Shown here piece by piece: positions 51,689 to 60,533 of a DNA stretch of 64,000 nt (the first letter of the stretch is position 1; every line of letters begins with the position of its first letter). Both the position numbers and the translations under genes were made by a program. Origin of the DNA: CAVSJJ01 sp963728395 (lineage in GTDB: Bacteria; Actinomycetota; Actinomycetes; Actinomycetales; Dermatophilaceae); NCBI GenBank assembly GCA_963728395.1, contig CAVSJJ010000003.1:868001-932000 (forward strand), in the 5' to 3' direction. The notes under the pieces were generated by a model. It searched no databases. It was not told the DNA's origin and saw nothing but the letters and a program-made list of their open reading frames with translations.

Positions 51689-52393
51689 GTGGCACGGCTG
51701 ATGATCGTCGAGGACGACGCGGACATCGCGATGGCGTTGACCGTCGTCCTGCGGCGAGGGGGACACGAGGTCAGCCGCGCGCCGGACGGACCGACCGCGC
51801 TGCGGATCGCCTCCTCCGTCCGGCCGCACCTCGTCGTGCTCGACGTCGCCCTGCGCGGCTTGGGCGCCTGGCAGGTCCTCGAGCGGATCCGCGACCTCAG
51901 CGACGTCCCGGTCCTCATGCTGACCGGCCCCGGCCGCGACGCGCACAGGGTGCGCGGCCCGCACGGTGCCGCCGACGGCTACCTCACCAAGCCGTTCGCC
52001 AGCGCCGAGCTGAGCGCGCGCGTCGAGGCCCTCCTGCGCCGCTCCGGTGAGGCCGCTTGGGCAGGCCCGGACCTCGTCTACGGCCAGGTCGTCCTCTCCC
52101 CGTCCCGCCATGCGGTGACGGTGGACGGCGACGAGGTCTCGACATCGCCCCTGGAGTTCCGGCTGCTCAACGCCTTCCTCAGGCATCCGGGGCAGGTCCT
52201 CACCCCCGAGCGGCTCCTCACCACGGTCTGGGAGGACGAGAGCGGCACGGGCCGCGGCCGGGTGAAGTTCGCGGTGCTGAGGCTGCGTCGCAAGCTCGGG
52301 TGGGACACGGTCCCCTCACCGCTCCGGGCCGTCCGTGGGGTCGGCTACCGGCTCGAGCCGCTCGCCGACAAGGCCGGGCAGCGGCGGCGCTAG
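51689..52393 (+). CDS. OmpR-family response regulator (orphan)
   Basis: 234 residues, GTG start with GAGGTGA upstream. The receiver has Asp9/Asp10 (VEDDAD), phospho-acceptor Asp52 (LVVLDVAL), Thr79 and Lys101 (LTKPF), so it should be phosphorylatable. The alpha-4 area GPGRDAHRVRGPHGAADGY departs from the usual ARDEVDRVRGLEAGADDY, which may alter dimerisation. A winged-helix DNA-binding domain begins at about 128 (LSPSRHAVTVDGDEVSTSP) and ends VRGVGYRLEP. No histidine kinase is adjacent. It sits on the opposite strand inside the dxr-rseP-ispG series. Confidence 0.92.
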   Translation: MARLMIVEDDADIAMALTVVLRRGGHEVSRAPDGPTALRIASSVRPHLVVLDVALRGLGAWQVLERIRDLSDVPVLMLTGPGRDAHRVRGPHGAADGYLTKPFASAELSARVEALLRRSGEAAWAGPDLVYGQVVLSPSRHAVTVDGDEVSTSPLEFRLLNAFLRHPGQVLTPERLLTTVWEDESGTGRGRVKFAVLRLRRKLGWDTVPSPLRAVRGVGYRLEPLADKAGQRRR

Positions 52394-52442
52394 ACCCGGG
52401 ACGGTCTCGCCCCCCGTGCCCCGGCGCGTGGCGCCCGGTCCG

Positions 52443-53627
52443 TCAGCCGATGAGCCGTTCGGCCGCGGCCCGCGCCCAGCTGTCCGCCGCCAGCACCCCG
52501 TCGACACTTGTTGCGTCGAGGGCCCTGGGGTCGTGCTCCTCGACCACCCTCGCCACCGTGTCGACGATGTCGAGGAAGCCGATCCGGCCGTCGTGGAACG
52601 CGTCGACGCAGGCCTCGTTGGCCGCGTTGTAGACCGCCGGGTAGGTCCCGCCCGCCTCCCCCGCGCGGCGGGCGAGGCGCACCGCGGGGAAGGCCTCGTC
52701 GTCGACGGGTTCGAACTGCCAGGACTGCGCCCGGGTCCAGTCGCACGGGACGTCCACGTCGGCCAGCCGCTCGGGCCAGGACAGCCCCAGGGCGATGGGG
52801 ACGAGCATCCGGGGCGGACCGAGCTGGGCGATCGTCGAGCCGTCGCGGAACTCGACCATCGAGTGGATCTGCTGCTGGGGGTGGACGACGACGTCGATCC
52901 GGTCGAACGGGATGTCGAAGAGCAGGTGGGCCTCGATGACCTCGAGGCCCTTGTTGACGAGGGTGGCCGAGTTGGTGGTGATGACCCGGCCCATCGAGAA
53001 GTTCGGATGGGCGAGGGCCTCCGCCGGGGTCACCGCCGCCAGGTCGGCCCGGGACCGGCCACGCAGCGGTCCACCGCTCGCCGTGAGGACGAGCCGGCGC
53101 ACCTCCTCGGCCCGCCCGCCGCGCAGGCTCTGGGCGATCGCCGAGTGCTCGCTGTCGACCGGGACGATCTGGCCGGGTCGCGCGGCGGCACTGACGACGG
53201 GCCCCCCGACGATGAGCGACTCCTTGTTGGCGAGGGCCAGCGTCGAGCCGGCCTCGAGCGCGGCCAACGTGGGCCGGAGCCCGATCGAGCCGGTGATCCC
53301 GTTGAGGACGACGTCTGCTCCGGTAGCGGCGGCGACGGTGGCCGCCCCCTCCCCGACGACGACCTCCGGGGCGTATGCCGCGGCGTCGCCGCCGGCGTCC
53401 GCGGCATACCCGGCGATCGCCGCGGACACCTCCTCGGCCGAGCCACGGGCGACGGCCACGAGCGCGGGCCGGAAGCGGACCGCCTGCTCGGCCACGAGGT
53501 CGAGGTTGCCGCCCGCCGCGAGGGCGACGACGGCGTACCGGTCGTGGTTGCGGTCGATGACGTCGAGGGCCTGGGTGCCGATCGACCCCGTGGAGCCGAG
53601 CAGTGCGACGGTGCGCTGGGAGGTCAC
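52443..53627 (-). CDS. dxr: 1-deoxy-D-xylulose 5-phosphate reductoisomerase
   Basis: 394 residues from GTG 53627 (VTSQRTVALLGSTGSIG), chosen because the NADPH motif GSTGSIGTQALDVI must be near the start; the longer open frame runs into repeat R1. Second step of the MEP pathway. LANKESLIVGG and PVDSEHSAIAQSLRG carry the metal-binding Asp/Glu and substrate Ser residues; NFSMGRVITTNSATLVNKGLEVIEAH and VVHPQQQIHSMVEF are also conserved. With ispG it gives two MEP enzymes in the window. No ribosome binding site is visible, so the message may be leaderless. Confidence 0.96.
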   Translation of the reverse strand: MTSQRTVALLGSTGSIGTQALDVIDRNHDRYAVVALAAGGNLDLVAEQAVRFRPALVAVARGSAEEVSAAIAGYAADAGGDAAAYAPEVVVGEGAATVAAATGADVVLNGITGSIGLRPTLAALEAGSTLALANKESLIVGGPVVSAAARPGQIVPVDSEHSAIAQSLRGGRAEEVRRLVLTASGGPLRGRSRADLAAVTPAEALAHPNFSMGRVITTNSATLVNKGLEVIEAHLLFDIPFDRIDVVVHPQQQIHSMVEFRDGSTIAQLGPPRMLVPIALGLSWPERLADVDVPCDWTRAQSWQFEPVDDEAFPAVRLARRAGEAGGTYPAVYNAANEACVDAFHDGRIGFLDIVDTVARVVEEHDPRALDATSVDGVLAADSWARAAAERLIG

Positions 53628-53711
53628 CGCGCCATTGTGGCCTACCCCTGGTCCACGCTCGCGGGCGCCGGGTCCCGTCGACGGCCGCGACGGCCGTGAT
53701 CCGGGCGCACC

Positions 53712-53790
53712 GACGGACAGGTTGCTGCCGGGCGGGGGTGTTGCAACACCCCCGTGCGGCAGCAACCTCTGCTAGCAGAGGTTGCTGCCG
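53712..53790. repeat. Structured intergenic repeat R1, copy 2
   Basis: Begins GACGGACAGGTTGCTGC as copy 1. Arm A GGTTGCTGCCG (53720-53730), a 22-nt perfect palindrome (53733-53754), anti-arm CGGCAGCAACC (53757-53767), the centre TCTGCTAGCAGA (53768-53779), and arm A again (53780-53790). The anti-arm pairs with either arm; 53757-53790 is a perfect 34-nt palindrome. It lies downstream of the succinate-semialdehyde dehydrogenase gene and upstream of dxr, so it may end the polyamine operon. Confidence 0.85.
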
Positions 53791-53828
53791 GGGGGCGGGG
53801 GCGAGGGTGGGCGGGGCGGGGGTGGTCG

Positions 53829-55289
53829 TCAGGGGGCGATGCCGACGTACTTCGTCTCGAGGTACTCCTCGATTCCCTCGAAGCCGCCCTCCCGGCCGAA
53901 GCCGGAGGCCTTGACGCCACCGAACGGCGCGGCCGGGTTCGAGACCACGCCCTGGTTCACCCCGACCATCCCGAACTCGAGCGCCTCGCTGACCCGGATC
54001 ATCCGGGACAGGTCGCGCGTGTAGACGTAGGACACGAGCCCGAACTCGGTGTCGTTCGCGAGCCGGATCGCCTCCTCCTCCGTCGAGAACGTCGCCACCG
54101 GGGCGACCGGTCCGAAGATCTCCTCGTGCATCATCCGGGCGCTCATCGGCACGTTCGTGATGACCGTCGGCTGGAAGAAGAACCCCCGGCCCGAGGCCGC
54201 CGCGCCACCGGTGAGGACCGAGCCGCCGGCCGACCGGGCGTCCTCGACGAGCTCGGAGACCTTGTCGCGCGACGGGGCATCGACGAGCGGTCCGACGTCG
54301 ACGCCCTTCTTCGTGCCCTTGCCGAGGGTCAGCTTGGACATCCGGTCGGCGAACTTGCGGGAGAACTCCTCCGCGATGCCCGACTGGGCGAAGAAGCGGT
54401 TGGCGGCCGTGCACGCCTCGCCGATGTTGCGCATCTTCGCCAACATCGCCCCGTCCACGGCGGCGTCGACATCGGCGTCGTCGAAGACGATGAACGGCGC
54501 GTTCCCGCCGAGCTCCATCGAGACGCGCAGGAGCTGCTCGGCCGACTGCTCGACGAGCCGGCGACCGACCTCCGTCGAGCCGGTGAAGGTGAGCTTGCGC
54601 AGCCGGGGGTCGCGGATGAGCGGCTCCATCACCTCGCCGGTCCGGCGGGTCGTCACGACGTTGAGGACACCCTTGGGCAGGCCGACCTCCTCGAGGAGCT
54701 GAGCGAGAGCGAGCATCGTCAGCGGGGTCTGGCTGGCCGGCTTGACGACCATCGTGCACCCCGCGGCGATGGCCGGTCCGATCTTGCGGGTGCCCATCGC
54801 GAGGGGGAAGTTCCACGGCGTGATCATCAGCGTGGGTCCGACGGGCATCTTCATCGTCAGCAGCCGGCTGGCCCCGTTGGGAGCGCTCGCCCAGCGGCCG
54901 TGGACGCGCACCGCCTCCTCGCTGAACCACCGGAAGAACTCGGCGCCGTAGGCGACCTCGCCGCGGGACTCGTGCAGCGGCTTGCCCATCTCGAGCGTCA
55001 TGAGGAGCGCGAACTCCTCGGTCCGCTCGGTGATCCGCTCGAAGGCGGCGCGGAGGATCTCCCCCCGGTCGCGGGGCGAGACCTTCGCCCACTCGGCCTG
55101 CGCGGCGACGGCGGCGTCGAGCGCCGCGCGGCCGTCCTCGACCGTGCCGTCCGCGACGGAGGTGATGACCGAGCCGGTGGCGGGGTCGTGGACGTCGATC
55201 CGCTTCTCGTCGGCGGACTCCCGCCACCGCCCGCCGATGAGCAGCCCCTTGGGGACGGAGTCGATGAGGGCCTTCTGCGAGATCGCCAT
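53829..55289 (-). CDS. gabD: NAD(P)-dependent succinate-semialdehyde dehydrogenase
   Basis: 486 residues from ATG 55289 with GGAGAG upstream. Aldehyde dehydrogenase superfamily: cofactor segment ITPWNFPLAMGTRKIGPAI, GSTEVGRRL, general-base Glu in MELGGNAPFIVF, and nucleophile Cys in GEACTAANRFF. The pairing of KPASQTPL with the FTGSTEVG region and overall length fit SSADH of the GabD type. Converts succinate semialdehyde to succinate, last step of putrescine/GABA breakdown; its place as last gene of the polyamine operon agrees. A role with 4-hydroxybutyrate from the 12477 enzyme is also possible. Confidence 0.9.
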   Translation of the reverse strand: MAISQKALIDSVPKGLLIGGRWRESADEKRIDVHDPATGSVITSVADGTVEDGRAALDAAVAAQAEWAKVSPRDRGEILRAAFERITERTEEFALLMTLEMGKPLHESRGEVAYGAEFFRWFSEEAVRVHGRWASAPNGASRLLTMKMPVGPTLMITPWNFPLAMGTRKIGPAIAAGCTMVVKPASQTPLTMLALAQLLEEVGLPKGVLNVVTTRRTGEVMEPLIRDPRLRKLTFTGSTEVGRRLVEQSAEQLLRVSMELGGNAPFIVFDDADVDAAVDGAMLAKMRNIGEACTAANRFFAQSGIAEEFSRKFADRMSKLTLGKGTKKGVDVGPLVDAPSRDKVSELVEDARSAGGSVLTGGAAASGRGFFFQPTVITNVPMSARMMHEEIFGPVAPVATFSTEEEAIRLANDTEFGLVSYVYTRDLSRMIRVSEALEFGMVGVNQGVVSNPAAPFGGVKASGFGREGGFEGIEEYLETKYVGIAP

Positions 55290-55330
55290 GGTGTTCTCTC
55301 CTCGGCGTGGTCTGTGGTCCGGTGGGTGGA

Positions 55331-56386
55331 TCAGTGGTCCTCGTGCCCCGTCGGCGGTGCGGGTATGCCGCCCTCCCGCCCGGACAGCAACGGCCGGCGC
55401 GGGTCCCACCGGGTGCCGTCGCGGGCGTCCTGGCGACGGCGGGCGACGGCCGACAGTGCCTCGAGGACGACCCGGTTGGCGAGCGCGGCGGTGATGTCGG
55501 CGCTGTCGTAGGGCGGGCTCACCTCGACGACGTCGACGCCGACGACCGGCAGCTCGAGGCAGATCCGTCGGACGCTGTCGAGCAGCTCACGGGCGCTGAG
55601 GCCGCCCGGCTCCGGCGTTCCCGTGCCGGGGGCGTGGCCGGGGTCGCACACGTCGATGTCGACCGAGAGGAAGACGCCATCGCACTCGTCCGTCGCGATC
55701 GCGAACGCCTCGGTGAGGCAGTCCCGCAGTCCCCGGGCGACGATCTCGGTCATCTCGTACGAGCGCATCCCCTCGGCGGCCATCCAGTCGAGGGTCGCCG
55801 GCCCGGGCCAGTAGCCGCGCAGCCCGACCTGGAGGAACCGGTCCCCGCGCATCGCTCCGGACTCGATGAGCCGACGCATCGGCTGCCCGTGGCCCCACAG
55901 GGAGCCGAACTCGATGTCGCCGGTGTCGGCGTGGGCGTCGAAGTGGATCATCGACACCCGGCCGTGACCGAGGACGTTGGCGCACCCCTTCGCGTCGGGA
56001 TAGGCGATGGAGTGGTCGCCACCGAGCACGACGGGGATGGCGCCGGACCGGACGACCCGCTCGACGGCCCGCTCGAGCGCGGGAAGCGCCGTCTCGATGT
56101 CGCCGGAGTACATCTCGACGTCACCGGCGTCGACGACGGTGAGATCGCGCAGCGCGTCGGTCCGCAGGGCCAGCGAGGGACGCGACCCGTCGTGCGGCAG
56201 GTAGTCGGTCATCCGGATCGCCTGGGGGCCGAACCTGGCGCCCGGCCGGTGCGAGGTGCCGCCGTCGAAGGGGGCGCCGATGATGACGACGTCGGCCGCG
56301 GCATACGAGCTCTCGTCGTCCAGGTCGCAGGCGGGCACGCCGAGGAAGGTGATGTCCGGGCCGAACTGCGACCCGTAGCGGGTCAC
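55331..56386 (-). CDS. speB: Agmatinase / ureohydrolase
   Basis: 351 residues from GTG 56386, which shares GTGA with the upstream gene. Binuclear manganese sites are complete: GGDHSIAYPD, MIHFDAHADTGD and SVDIDVCDPGHAPGTG. THE order and spacing match arginase/agmatinase enzymes. It would split agmatine to putrescine and urea, feeding the aldehyde dehydrogenases of the operon. Guanidinobutyrase or another guanidino substrate cannot be excluded. The C-terminus is about 25 residues longer than usual and Arg/Pro-rich. Confidence 0.88.
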   Translation of the reverse strand: MTRYGSQFGPDITFLGVPACDLDDESSYAAADVVIIGAPFDGGTSHRPGARFGPQAIRMTDYLPHDGSRPSLALRTDALRDLTVVDAGDVEMYSGDIETALPALERAVERVVRSGAIPVVLGGDHSIAYPDAKGCANVLGHGRVSMIHFDAHADTGDIEFGSLWGHGQPMRRLIESGAMRGDRFLQVGLRGYWPGPATLDWMAAEGMRSYEMTEIVARGLRDCLTEAFAIATDECDGVFLSVDIDVCDPGHAPGTGTPEPGGLSARELLDSVRRICLELPVVGVDVVEVSPPYDSADITAALANRVVLEALSAVARRRQDARDGTRWDPRRPLLSGREGGIPAPPTGHEDH

Positions 56387-57651
56387 CGGTCCTCCATCCC
56401 CCACGGCGAGCCGTAGCCCTCCGGCTTCGGCGCACCCAGCAGGTCGAGGAACGGCACCGCGTCGAAGGCCTCCGGCCCGAGCACGCCGGAGCCCTTCCAG
56501 GCCCCCGTCGCGAGCAGCTCGAGGGCGATGACGGGGTTGATGGCCGTCTGCCAGACGACGCACTGGGATCCGTAGTCGCGCATCGTGTCGGCATTGTCCG
56601 ACACGTGGTAGAGGTAGGTCCGCCGCGGCTGCCCGTCGGCGCCGGTGCCGGTCACGTAGACCCCGGCGCACGTCTTGCCCTCCATCCGGGGACCGACCGT
56701 CGCCGGGTCGGGCAGGACGGCGGCGACGACGTCGCGCGGCGCGACCTGGACCCCCTTGACGGCCACCGGGTCGGTGCGGTCGAGGCCGAGGGCGTGGAGG
56801 GTCCGGAGGATCCCGATCATCTCCTCGCCCAGGCCGTACTTGAAGGTGACCTTCTCGGCGTCGAGCCACCGCGGCATGAGGAGGACCTCCTCGTGCTCGA
56901 CGTGGACGCACTCGACCGGTCCGATGCCCGCTGGGAAGTCGAACACCTCGGGCTCGCTGAAGGCGGGCAGGGTGTACCACCCGCCGTCCTCGTCACCGGC
57001 CCGCGCCTTCTCGAAGACGACGGGCGGGTTGAGGCACTCCTCGATGATCGTCCACATCGAGAAGCCCGGGGCGAAGATCTCGGTGCCGTCCTCGTCGCGG
57101 ATGACGAGGTTGGCCCCGTCGCGGGTCCCCAGCTCGTCGATGTGCCCGAAGAGGTGGTCCTGCGCGTAGCGGGCGAGGACGTCGGACAGCCCCGGCTCGA
57201 CGCCCATGCCGAGGAGGGCGAGCCGCCCGGCTGCCTCCCACTTCTCCGCCTCGGCGAACTGCCGGTCACCGAGCTTGGTGCCGACCCGCGCGTAGGGCTC
57301 GCTGTCGTGCCGCTGCGACAGGCTCATCGCCATGTCGAGGTAGTCCGCGCCGGCGGCGAGGGCCCCGTCGAAGATCGGCATGACGAACCGTGGGTCGACG
57401 GCGTTGAAGACGTGGCTCGCCCCGACCTGGCGGGCGAGCGCGGCCACGGCCTCGGCGGAGCTCGCGTCGACCTGCGCTGCGGTGAACCGCATATCGCCGC
57501 CCGGCCGGCGCTCGCGCGCGGCGGCCACCGTGCGCTCGGCCCGGCCGAGGTCGTAGTCGGCGACGACCCAGGTGTCGAAGAAGTCCCTCTCGGCGGCGAT
57601 CTTCGCGGCCGCGTCACCGACGCCTCCGGCGCCGATCATGAGGATGCGCAT
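56383..57651 (-). CDS. Saccharopine-dehydrogenase-like oxidoreductase in the polyamine operon
   Basis: 422 residues from ATG 57651. Rossmann start RILMIGAGGVGDAAAKIAAER, then VVADYDLGRAERTV and FNAVDPRFVMPIFDGALAAGADYLDMA; the C-terminal part has ALLGMGVEPGLSDVLARYA and HVSDNADTMRDYGSQCVVWQT. It belongs to the group of saccharopine/carboxynorspermidine dehydrogenases that reduce a Schiff base between an amine and an aldehyde. Placed between the permease and agmatinase genes (gap 7 nt, overlap 4 nt), it may act on a polyamine-aldehyde adduct. Lysine metabolism is less likely here. Confidence 0.85.
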   Translation of the reverse strand: MRILMIGAGGVGDAAAKIAAERDFFDTWVVADYDLGRAERTVAAARERRPGGDMRFTAAQVDASSAEAVAALARQVGASHVFNAVDPRFVMPIFDGALAAGADYLDMAMSLSQRHDSEPYARVGTKLGDRQFAEAEKWEAAGRLALLGMGVEPGLSDVLARYAQDHLFGHIDELGTRDGANLVIRDEDGTEIFAPGFSMWTIIEECLNPPVVFEKARAGDEDGGWYTLPAFSEPEVFDFPAGIGPVECVHVEHEEVLLMPRWLDAEKVTFKYGLGEEMIGILRTLHALGLDRTDPVAVKGVQVAPRDVVAAVLPDPATVGPRMEGKTCAGVYVTGTGADGQPRRTYLYHVSDNADTMRDYGSQCVVWQTAINPVIALELLATGAWKGSGVLGPEAFDAVPFLDLLGAPKPEGYGSPWGMEDR

Positions 57652-57658
57652 CGTGTGC

Positions 57659-58477
57659 TCAGACCTTTCGGTTCCGCCGGGCCCCCACGAGCTGGGCGAC
57701 CGCGACGATGGCGAGTGCACCGAGGAACATCACGGTGCCGATGACGTTGATCTGCACGGGTATGCCGCGCTGCGCCGCGCCCCAGACGTACATCGGGAAC
57801 GTCACCGAGCTGGGGCTCGCGTTGAAGTTCGTGATGATGTAGTCGTCGAAGGAGAGCGAGAAGGCGAGCAGTGCACCGGCCCCGATGCCGGGGGCGACGA
57901 GCGGGAAGGTGACCCGCCAGAACGTCTGCAGCTCGTTCGCATAGAGGTCGGATGCGGCCTCCTCGAGGCGCGGGTCGAGCGAGGCGACCCGGGCCTTGAC
58001 GGTGACGACGACGAACGAGATGCAGAACATGATGTGGGCGATGAGGATCGTGGTCCGCCCGGTCGGGATCCCCATCGCGATGAAGAGGGTGAGCAGGCTC
58101 GAGCCCATGACGACCTCCGGGGTCGCCATCGGCATGAAGATGAGCAGGTTGGTGCCGGAGCGGCCGCGGAACCGGTGCCGGCCGAGGGCGAACGCGATCA
58201 TCGTGCCGAGCACGGTCGCGGTGAGCGAGGCGATGAGACCGATCTGCAGGCTCAGGCCGAGGGACGTGCAGATCCCGGGGGCGGCGCAGGGATGGAGCCA
58301 CGCCTCCAGCGTCGGGTGGGCCAGGTCGAGCTGGAGGTTGTAGCGGCCCTTGGGGTTGTTGAAGGAGTAGAGGATGACGACGATGTTCGGCAGCAGGATG
58401 TAGCCGAGCACGAGCAGCCCGACGATGACGACGAGGTGACGTCGCAGCCAGGCCACGGACGTGGTGAGCCAGGACAC
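57659..58477 (-). CDS. potC: Polyamine ABC transporter permease (PotC-like)
   Basis: 272 residues. GTG start abuts the stop of the preceding permease. Six helices of the binding-protein-dependent permease type; cytoplasmic EAA loop EEAASDLYANELQTFWRVTFPLVAPGI. SLSFDDYIITNF is highly typical of PotC. Together with the genes at 58478-61753 it makes a spermidine/putrescine importer. Confidence 0.92.
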   Translation of the reverse strand: MSWLTTSVAWLRRHLVVIVGLLVLGYILLPNIVVILYSFNNPKGRYNLQLDLAHPTLEAWLHPCAAPGICTSLGLSLQIGLIASLTATVLGTMIAFALGRHRFRGRSGTNLLIFMPMATPEVVMGSSLLTLFIAMGIPTGRTTILIAHIMFCISFVVVTVKARVASLDPRLEEAASDLYANELQTFWRVTFPLVAPGIGAGALLAFSLSFDDYIITNFNASPSSVTFPMYVWGAAQRGIPVQINVIGTVMFLGALAIVAVAQLVGARRNRKV

Positions 58478-59428
58478 CTAGACCAGCTCCTCGGTGCCGG
58501 CCCGCCGCACGTAGACGAAGACGAGGGCGGTGATGATGACCATGAGGAGGAAGGACAGCGCCGCCGCCGTCGGGTAGTCGAGGATGCGGAGGAACTGCGA
58601 GTCGATGACCTGGCCGATCATGACCGTCCGGGTGTTCCCCAGGAGGACGGAGTTGATGTAGTCGCCGGCCGCGGGGATGAAGGTGAGCAGCGTCCCGGCC
58701 ACGACTCCCGGCAGCGAGAGCGGCCAGATGACCCGGCGGAACGTCTGGATCGGGGAGGCGTAGAGGTCCTGCGCCGCCTCGACGAGCAGCAGGTCGAGCC
58801 GCTCGATGTTCGAGTACAGCGGCAGCACCATGAACGGCAGGAAGTTGTAGGTCAACCCGCAGATGACGGCGAACACCGAGTTCATCAGCTGGTCCGTACT
58901 GATCAGCCCGACCGCCCGCAGGCCCGCCTTGAACCCGTCCAGCGCCCCGGTCCCCCACCCGAAGGGGACCCAGCTCGCCACCTCGGTGAGCAGCCCGTTG
59001 TTGCCGAGGATGTTCTGCCAGGCCAGGGTGCGGATGAGGAAGCTCGTGAAGAACGGCGCGATGACGAGGACGAGGAGGAAGGTCTTCCAGCGGCCCGACC
59101 GGTGCGCGATGAACCAGGCCAGCGGGTAGCCCAGCAGGAGGGTCAGCACGGTGGCGGCCGCGGCGTAGGAGAGGGAACGGACGAGCTGGAGCCAGAAGCG
59201 GGAGATCGAGTCCGCGTAGGTCGCCCAGTGCCAGGTGAGGTAGTAGCCGTTGTCGATGTCGCCGGTCTGAAGCGACTGCGAGGCCAGGGAGATCGTCGGC
59301 AGGACGAAGAAGACGGTCAGCCAGATCATCCCGGGCGCCAGCAGGGCATAGGGCACCCAGTGGCGCCGCTTGCGGGTCGTCCTCGTCGTGGCCGGTGCCT
59401 GCGACGGCGCGGCAGCGACGCTACTCAT
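58478..59428 (-). CDS. potB: Polyamine ABC transporter permease (PotB-like)
   Basis: 316 residues. A basic N-terminus is followed by six helices and the EAA loop EAAQDLYASPIQTFRRVIWPLSLPG. FIPAAGDYINSVLLG is the PotB pattern near TM5. The ATG overlaps potA by 8 nt. Confidence 0.92.
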   Translation of the reverse strand: MSSVAAAPSQAPATTRTTRKRRHWVPYALLAPGMIWLTVFFVLPTISLASQSLQTGDIDNGYYLTWHWATYADSISRFWLQLVRSLSYAAAATVLTLLLGYPLAWFIAHRSGRWKTFLLVLVIAPFFTSFLIRTLAWQNILGNNGLLTEVASWVPFGWGTGALDGFKAGLRAVGLISTDQLMNSVFAVICGLTYNFLPFMVLPLYSNIERLDLLLVEAAQDLYASPIQTFRRVIWPLSLPGVVAGTLLTFIPAAGDYINSVLLGNTRTVMIGQVIDSQFLRILDYPTAAALSFLLMVIITALVFVYVRRAGTEELV

Positions 59429-60533
59429 CGTCCAGGTCCATCCCCGCGTCGGCCGACTGGTTGGCGTCGAGGACGAAGCCGTGGGCCGCGGTCCAGGACA
59501 GCTCGACGTTCTCGCCCACCCTGGCCCGGGAGGACCCGTCGTTCTGCTGGACGGCCGTCAGCTCCTGGCCCCACGGCATCTTGACGAGGTACTGGGTCGA
59601 GACCCCCGTGAAGGAGGCGTCGCTGACGACGCCGCGGAGCCGGTTCGGGCCGCCGTCCGGGCCGATCTGCAGCTTCTCGGGGCGAACCCCGAGCCAGATC
59701 TCCGTCGCGCCCTCGGGGATGTGAGCCGCATCGGCCTCGAGCCGCTGCCCGTTTGACGTGACCCCGACCGTGCCGTTGCGAACCGGACCGTCGATGCTCG
59801 CCCGCAGGAGGTTGGACTGCCCGAGGAAGTTGGCGACGAAGGCGGTCGAGGGCTGCTCGTACAGGGTCGCGGGGTCGCCGAGCTGCTCGATGTGTCCGGC
59901 GTTCATGACCGCGATGGAGTCGGCCATCGTCATGGCCTCCTCCTGGTCGTGCGTGACATGGACGAAGGTGAGCCCGACCTCCGACTGGATCCGCTTCAGC
60001 TCGATCTGCATCTGCCGGCGGAGCTTGAGGTCGAGGGCGCCGAGCGGCTCGTCGAGGAGGAGGACGTCCGGCCGGTTGACGAGCGCGCGGGCCAGAGCCA
60101 CGCGCTGCTGCATCCCGCCGGAGAGCTGCGCCGGCTTCTTGCGGGTCACCGCGGTCAGCTCGACGAGCTCGAGCACCTCCTCCGACTTGCGCTTCCAGTC
60201 CTTGTCACCGCGGCGGCGCAGTCCGAAGGCAACGTTCTCGAGGACGTCCAGGTGCGGAAAGAGGGCGTAGGACTGGAAGACCGTGTTGACGTTGCGCTGG
60301 TACGGCTTGAGCCGGGTGATGTCCCGATCCCCGATCGAGATGGTGCCCGCCGTCGGCTGTTCCAGCCCGGCCACCATGCGCAGCGTCGTCGTCTTGCCAC
60401 ACCCGGACGGGCCGAGCAGGGCGAAGAAGGACCCCTGCGGGATCTCGAGGTCGATGTCGTCTACGGCGGTGAAGGTCTCGAACCGCTTGGTGACCGCGCT
60501 GATCCGCAGGTCGCCGGCCTCCACGCCCTCCAT
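59421..60533 (-). CDS. potA: Polyamine ABC transporter ATP-binding protein (PotA-like)
   Basis: 370 residues. Walker A GPSGCGKTT, Q-loop FQSYALFPHL, signature LSGGMQQRVALARAL, Walker B LLLDEPLGALD and switch HVTHDQEEAM are all intact. A C-terminal TOBE domain (about 280-355) begins EIWLGVRPEKLQI. ATG shares TGATG with the potD stop. Confidence 0.95.
   Translation of the reverse strand: MEGVEAGDLRISAVTKRFETFTAVDDIDLEIPQGSFFALLGPSGCGKTTTLRMVAGLEQPTAGTISIGDRDITRLKPYQRNVNTVFQSYALFPHLDVLENVAFGLRRRGDKDWKRKSEEVLELVELTAVTRKKPAQLSGGMQQRVALARALVNRPDVLLLDEPLGALDLKLRRQMQIELKRIQSEVGLTFVHVTHDQEEAMTMADSIAVMNAGHIEQLGDPATLYEQPSTAFVANFLGQSNLLRASIDGPVRNGTVGVTSNGQRLEADAAHIPEGATEIWLGVRPEKLQIGPDGGPNRLRGVVSDASFTGVSTQYLVKMPWGQELTAVQQNDGSSRARVGENVELSWTAAHGFVLDANQSADAGMDLDDE

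Noticed and set aside
52390..55227. Minus-strand 945-codon open frame over dxr and gabD
   Set aside because: Overlaps both well-conserved enzymes in another frame and runs through repeat R1; no recognisable protein motif.
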